From: Sphingomonas sp. YR710
GTDB taxonomy: Bacteria > Pseudomonadota > Alphaproteobacteria > Sphingomonadales > Sphingomonadaceae
Reading direction: 5' to 3'
Assembly: GCF_900101455.1 (NCBI RefSeq)
Contig: NZ_FMZJ01000006.1
Span: 124,001-188,000, forward strand
Length of the DNA: 64,000 bases
The notes beneath the pieces were generated by a model. The model was not told the origin of the DNA. It saw only the letters and a program-made list of their open reading frames with translations, and did no database searches. Shown here one piece after another: positions 61,986 to 64,000 of the stretch. The number at the start of each line of letters is the position of its first letter. Position 1 is the stretch's first letter. The position numbers and the translations under genes are program-made.

Positions 61986-63004
61986 TGAAGACCGCGGCCC
62001 TGCTCGTTCGCGCGCTTGTCGATCCGTCGTCCGTCCGCAACCTGACCGGCGAGGCGTGGACCAGCCTGCTGTCGCTCGCGCATGGCGAACGGCTGATCGG
62101 CACGCTGGCCGATCGCCTCTCCGGTCTGCCAGTGCCGACGTCCGTCGCCGACGCGCTGTATCAGGCCAGCGTCCAGGCGCAGTTCAGCCGCATGCAGGCG
62201 CTGTGGGAAGTTGAAATGGCCCGCCGCGCGCTCGCCCCCGACGGTATCAAACTGATCCTGCTCAAGGGCAGCGCCTTTGCCTATAGCGACCTTCCCGCGG
62301 CGGCGGGCCGCTTCGTCGGCGATCTCGACATCATCGTTCCGCAGGCCGATCTTGCCCGCGCGGAAGCCGCCTTGCTGGCAGCGGGCTGGGACTGGCTCAA
62401 GCCCGATGCCTATACCGACCTCTATTATCGGCGCTGGATGCACGAACTCCCGCCGCTCGTGCATCGCGACCGTGGCAGCATGATCGATGTCCACCACACG
62501 ATCCTGCCGCGCACCGCCCGCCGCACGCCCGATGCCGCCGCCCTGATCGCCCACAGTATCGAGGTCGCTCCAGGCATCCACACCCTCTCCCCCGCCGATA
62601 TCGTCGTTCACGCCGTCACCCATCTGATCGCCGATGGTGATCTCGCGGGCGGTCTGCGCAACTTGTGGGATATCGATCGCCTGCTCCGATCGTTCGGGGA
62701 GCGGCCGGATTTCTGGGAAGCGTTGCGGGCACGGGCAAACTTGCATCAGATGGCCGAACCGGTCGCGCGGGCGCTGCGCCTCACGCACATGCTATATGAA
62801 ACGCCGGTCGATCCGCGAATCGCCGGTGGGCCCCGCCCGGGTGACCGTCTTTTCGTGCGGCGCCTGCTCGCGCGCGATGGATGGGGCCGCGAGGTCAGGC
62901 CAGTCACGCGCCTCGCTTTCTATATCCGCTCGCACTGGATGCGGATGCCGCCGCTGATGCTCGCCCGCCACCTCTGGATCAAGGCGACCGGTTCGCACGC
63001 TTGA
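61985..63004 (+). CDS. Nucleotidyltransferase-fold protein (PF14907-like)
   Basis: 339 residues, GTG start overlapping the kinase-like stop (TAGTG). LLKGSA at 92-97 and GDLDIIV at 112-118 give the nucleotidyltransferase-like core with two acidic residues; later MIDVHHTILP may bear a third. Homologues occur in lasso peptide clusters (PadeN type). Reaction here unknown. Confidence 0.8.
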   Translation: MKTAALLVRALVDPSSVRNLTGEAWTSLLSLAHGERLIGTLADRLSGLPVPTSVADALYQASVQAQFSRMQALWEVEMARRALAPDGIKLILLKGSAFAYSDLPAAAGRFVGDLDIIVPQADLARAEAALLAAGWDWLKPDAYTDLYYRRWMHELPPLVHRDRGSMIDVHHTILPRTARRTPDAAALIAHSIEVAPGIHTLSPADIVVHAVTHLIADGDLAGGLRNLWDIDRLLRSFGERPDFWEALRARANLHQMAEPVARALRLTHMLYETPVDPRIAGGPRPGDRLFVRRLLARDGWGREVRPVTRLAFYIRSHWMRMPPLMLARHLWIKATGSHA

Positions 63005-63005
63005 C

Positions 63006-63025
63006 ATGCAACTATTTAGTTGCAT
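63006..63025. promoter_or_regulatory. Exact 20-base palindromic operator before arsR
   Basis: ATGCAACTATTTAGTTGCAT is a perfect dyad. TTGACA at 63001-63006 and a TATAAG at 63025-63030 flank it, so a repressor bound here would cover the promoter. ArsR-family autoregulation is the natural reading. Confidence 0.65.
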
Positions 63026-63035
63026 ATAAGGAGTC

Positions 63036-63368
63036 GTGTTGGACGAGGACCTGCTGTTCCGCGCGCTTGCGGATCCCAGCCGCCGGCTGCTGCTCGATCG
63101 GCTGTTTGCCCGGCCGGGCCAGACGCTGAACGAGCTGATCGACGAACTGCCGATGTCGCGGCAGGCGGCGTCCAAACATGTGATGATGCTGGAGGAGGCC
63201 AATCTCGTCGCGACCGTGCGGCGGGGCCGGGAAAAGCTGCATTATCTGAATGCCGTCCCGATCCAGGAAATCGCCGTGCGCTGGATCGGCAAATTCGAGG
63301 CCGGGCGGGTCGCGGCACTCGTAGCGCTCAAGCAACGGTTGGAGGATGACATTGGACAAGCCACCTGA
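63036..63368 (+). CDS. ArsR family transcriptional regulator
   Basis: 110 residues, winged helix with FRALADPSRRLLLDRLFARPGQ-type start, PMSRQAASKHVMMLEEANLV recognition helix and VRRGREKLHYLN wing. No metal-binding cysteines, so it is not an arsenic sensor; such ArsR genes pair with SRPBCC genes. GTG start; the TTG three bases later has better spacing from AAGGAG (63028-63033). Confidence 0.85.
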   Translation: MLDEDLLFRALADPSRRLLLDRLFARPGQTLNELIDELPMSRQAASKHVMMLEEANLVATVRRGREKLHYLNAVPIQEIAVRWIGKFEAGRVAALVALKQRLEDDIGQAT

Positions 63369-63807
63369 TCACATCCTGTTGATCTACATCGCGGCCTCAC
63401 CGGAGAAGATCTGGGCCCTGCTTACCGATGTTCCCAACAGCCCGTCATGGTTTTTCGGGCAGCGGATGGAGGTCGGCAACACGATCGACGATCCGTTCGC
63501 CGTCGTTGCCCCCGACGGCATTCCGCAGGTGAAGGGCAAGATCCTCGCCATTGATCCGCCGCGCCGGCTGATGGTGAGCTGGGACGTCCTCGTCGAAGGC
63601 ATCGAACCGGTCGAGATCGAGTTTCTGATCGACGATGTCGGCAACAGCATATCGAAACTGACGGTGCATGAATATCACCATGCAACCGTCCCCGAAGCCT
63701 ATATCAAGGCCGGCCGCGAAGGCTGGTCGCTGATCCTCTCGGGCATCAAGACGATCCTCGAGACCGGCAAGCCCCTCCCCCCCGTCAAGATGGAGCGACC
63801 GCAATGA
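63346..63807 (+). CDS. SRPBCC (AHSA1-like) protein
   Basis: 153 residues of the helix-grip fold: ILLIYIAASPEKIWALLTDV, then GKILAIDPPRRLMVSWDV and EGWSLILSGIKTILETG. The pocket binds hydrophobic ligands; function unknown. It overlaps arsR by about 23 bases and the next gene by 4. Confidence 0.85.
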   Translation: MTLDKPPDHILLIYIAASPEKIWALLTDVPNSPSWFFGQRMEVGNTIDDPFAVVAPDGIPQVKGKILAIDPPRRLMVSWDVLVEGIEPVEIEFLIDDVGNSISKLTVHEYHHATVPEAYIKAGREGWSLILSGIKTILETGKPLPPVKMERPQ

Positions 63808-64000
63808 GCGCCCCTGATTTCATCCATGTCGTCTATATCCGCAGCACGCCGCGGAAGATCTGGGACGCACTGACCGACGGCAGCAGCACCACCCATTTCT
63901 GGGCCGGCCGAACCAATGAATCGACATGGCAAACCGGCGCCCCTTTGGTCTTCCGCGCGCCGGATGGCAGCGTGGACTTCGAAGGGAAGGTGCTCGAAAG
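63804..64000 (+). CDS. SRPBCC (AHSA1-like) protein, cut by window end
   Basis: First 65 residues, MSAPDFIHVVYIRSTPRKIW then THFWAGRT, of another SRPBCC protein similar in layout to the preceding one. ATG overlaps the previous stop as ATGA. The remainder is outside the window. Confidence 0.85.
   Translation, partial: MSAPDFIHVVYIRSTPRKIWDALTDGSSTTHFWAGRTNESTWQTGAPLVFRAPDGSVDFEGKVLE

Noticed and set aside
1-64000. tRNA, rRNA, CRISPR arrays, insertion sequences or prophage
   Set aside because: None seen: no cloverleaf, spaced repeat array, transposase, integrase or phage gene was recognised.

Overview
The window is a GC-rich chromosomal segment that reads as an alphaproteobacterium of the order Sphingomonadales, most likely Sphingomonas or a close relative. 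The evidence is the gene set and order: chpT beside cheAWYB, an M67 peptidase and RluD-type synthase before rpoH, pgsA-moaD-moaE, a NodT/EmrAB efflux set, DUF2794 beside epsC, and oxyR divergent from ahpC. Genus assignment is inference; no rRNA, tRNA, CRISPR array, prophage or insertion sequence was found.

Layout. 1-4.4 kb: chemotaxis genes cheA-W-Y-B (cheB runs off the left edge) and chpT, all on the minus strand, with candidate CtrA sites. 4.5-6.9 kb: M67 metallopeptidase, RluD-family synthase, rpoH and its terminator. 6.9-12.3 kb: a LysR regulator, small proteins, an exported cyclophilin, an acyl-CoA dehydrogenase, a 56-residue small protein and a Tat-exported M24 peptidase. 12.4-16.7 kb: a tripartite efflux operon. 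16.8-24 kb: AhpD-like protein, GNAT, two LysR regulators, 2OG oxygenase, SDR, DUF4010 membrane protein and L,D-transpeptidase. 24.5-28.1 kb: a CHASE4-GGDEF-EAL protein and modBC without modA. 28.4-36.3 kb: exonuclease, PPK2, a truncated DUF2332 gene, a soluble CBS chemoreceptor, a CorA/ZntB transporter, a ParA-like ATPase and a CYTH-CHAD protein, several with polyphosphate links. 36.4-43.8 kb: an unknown gene, a DksA/TraR-type protein, an AI-2E family exporter with an unusual tail, DUF2794-epsC, and the peroxide module ahpD-ahpC-oxyR. 44-47.9 kb: small membrane proteins, mazEF, and an overlapping pgsA-moaD-moaE-sigma-anti-sigma run. 48-52.8 kb: LplT-like MFS, non-canonical NRAMP, an exported methyltransferase-like protein and DUF2157. 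52.8-60.2 kb: the complete phosphate regulon phoR-pstS-pstC-pstA-pstB-phoU-phoB with a Pho box. 60.3-63.0 kb: the four-gene HPr-rel-A type cluster. 63.0-64 kb: an ArsR regulator and two SRPBCC proteins (the last cut by the window edge).

The most interesting locus is 60374-63004. It encodes a probable Tat-exported small protein, a PqqD-like protein (the fold of RiPP recognition elements), an HPr-kinase-like ATPase and a PF14907-like nucleotidyltransferase, tightly coupled and divergent from phoR, with a Pho-box-like tandem repeat upstream. Kinase and nucleotidyltransferase homologues tailor lasso peptides in other bacteria, but no cyclase or peptidase is present here, so a distinct peptide or protein modification system of unknown function is plausible. 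Other points worth checking are a degenerate receiver at the CheA C-terminus, several exact palindromes placed as operators would be, and families of intergenic inverted repeats, one of them inside the pst operon.
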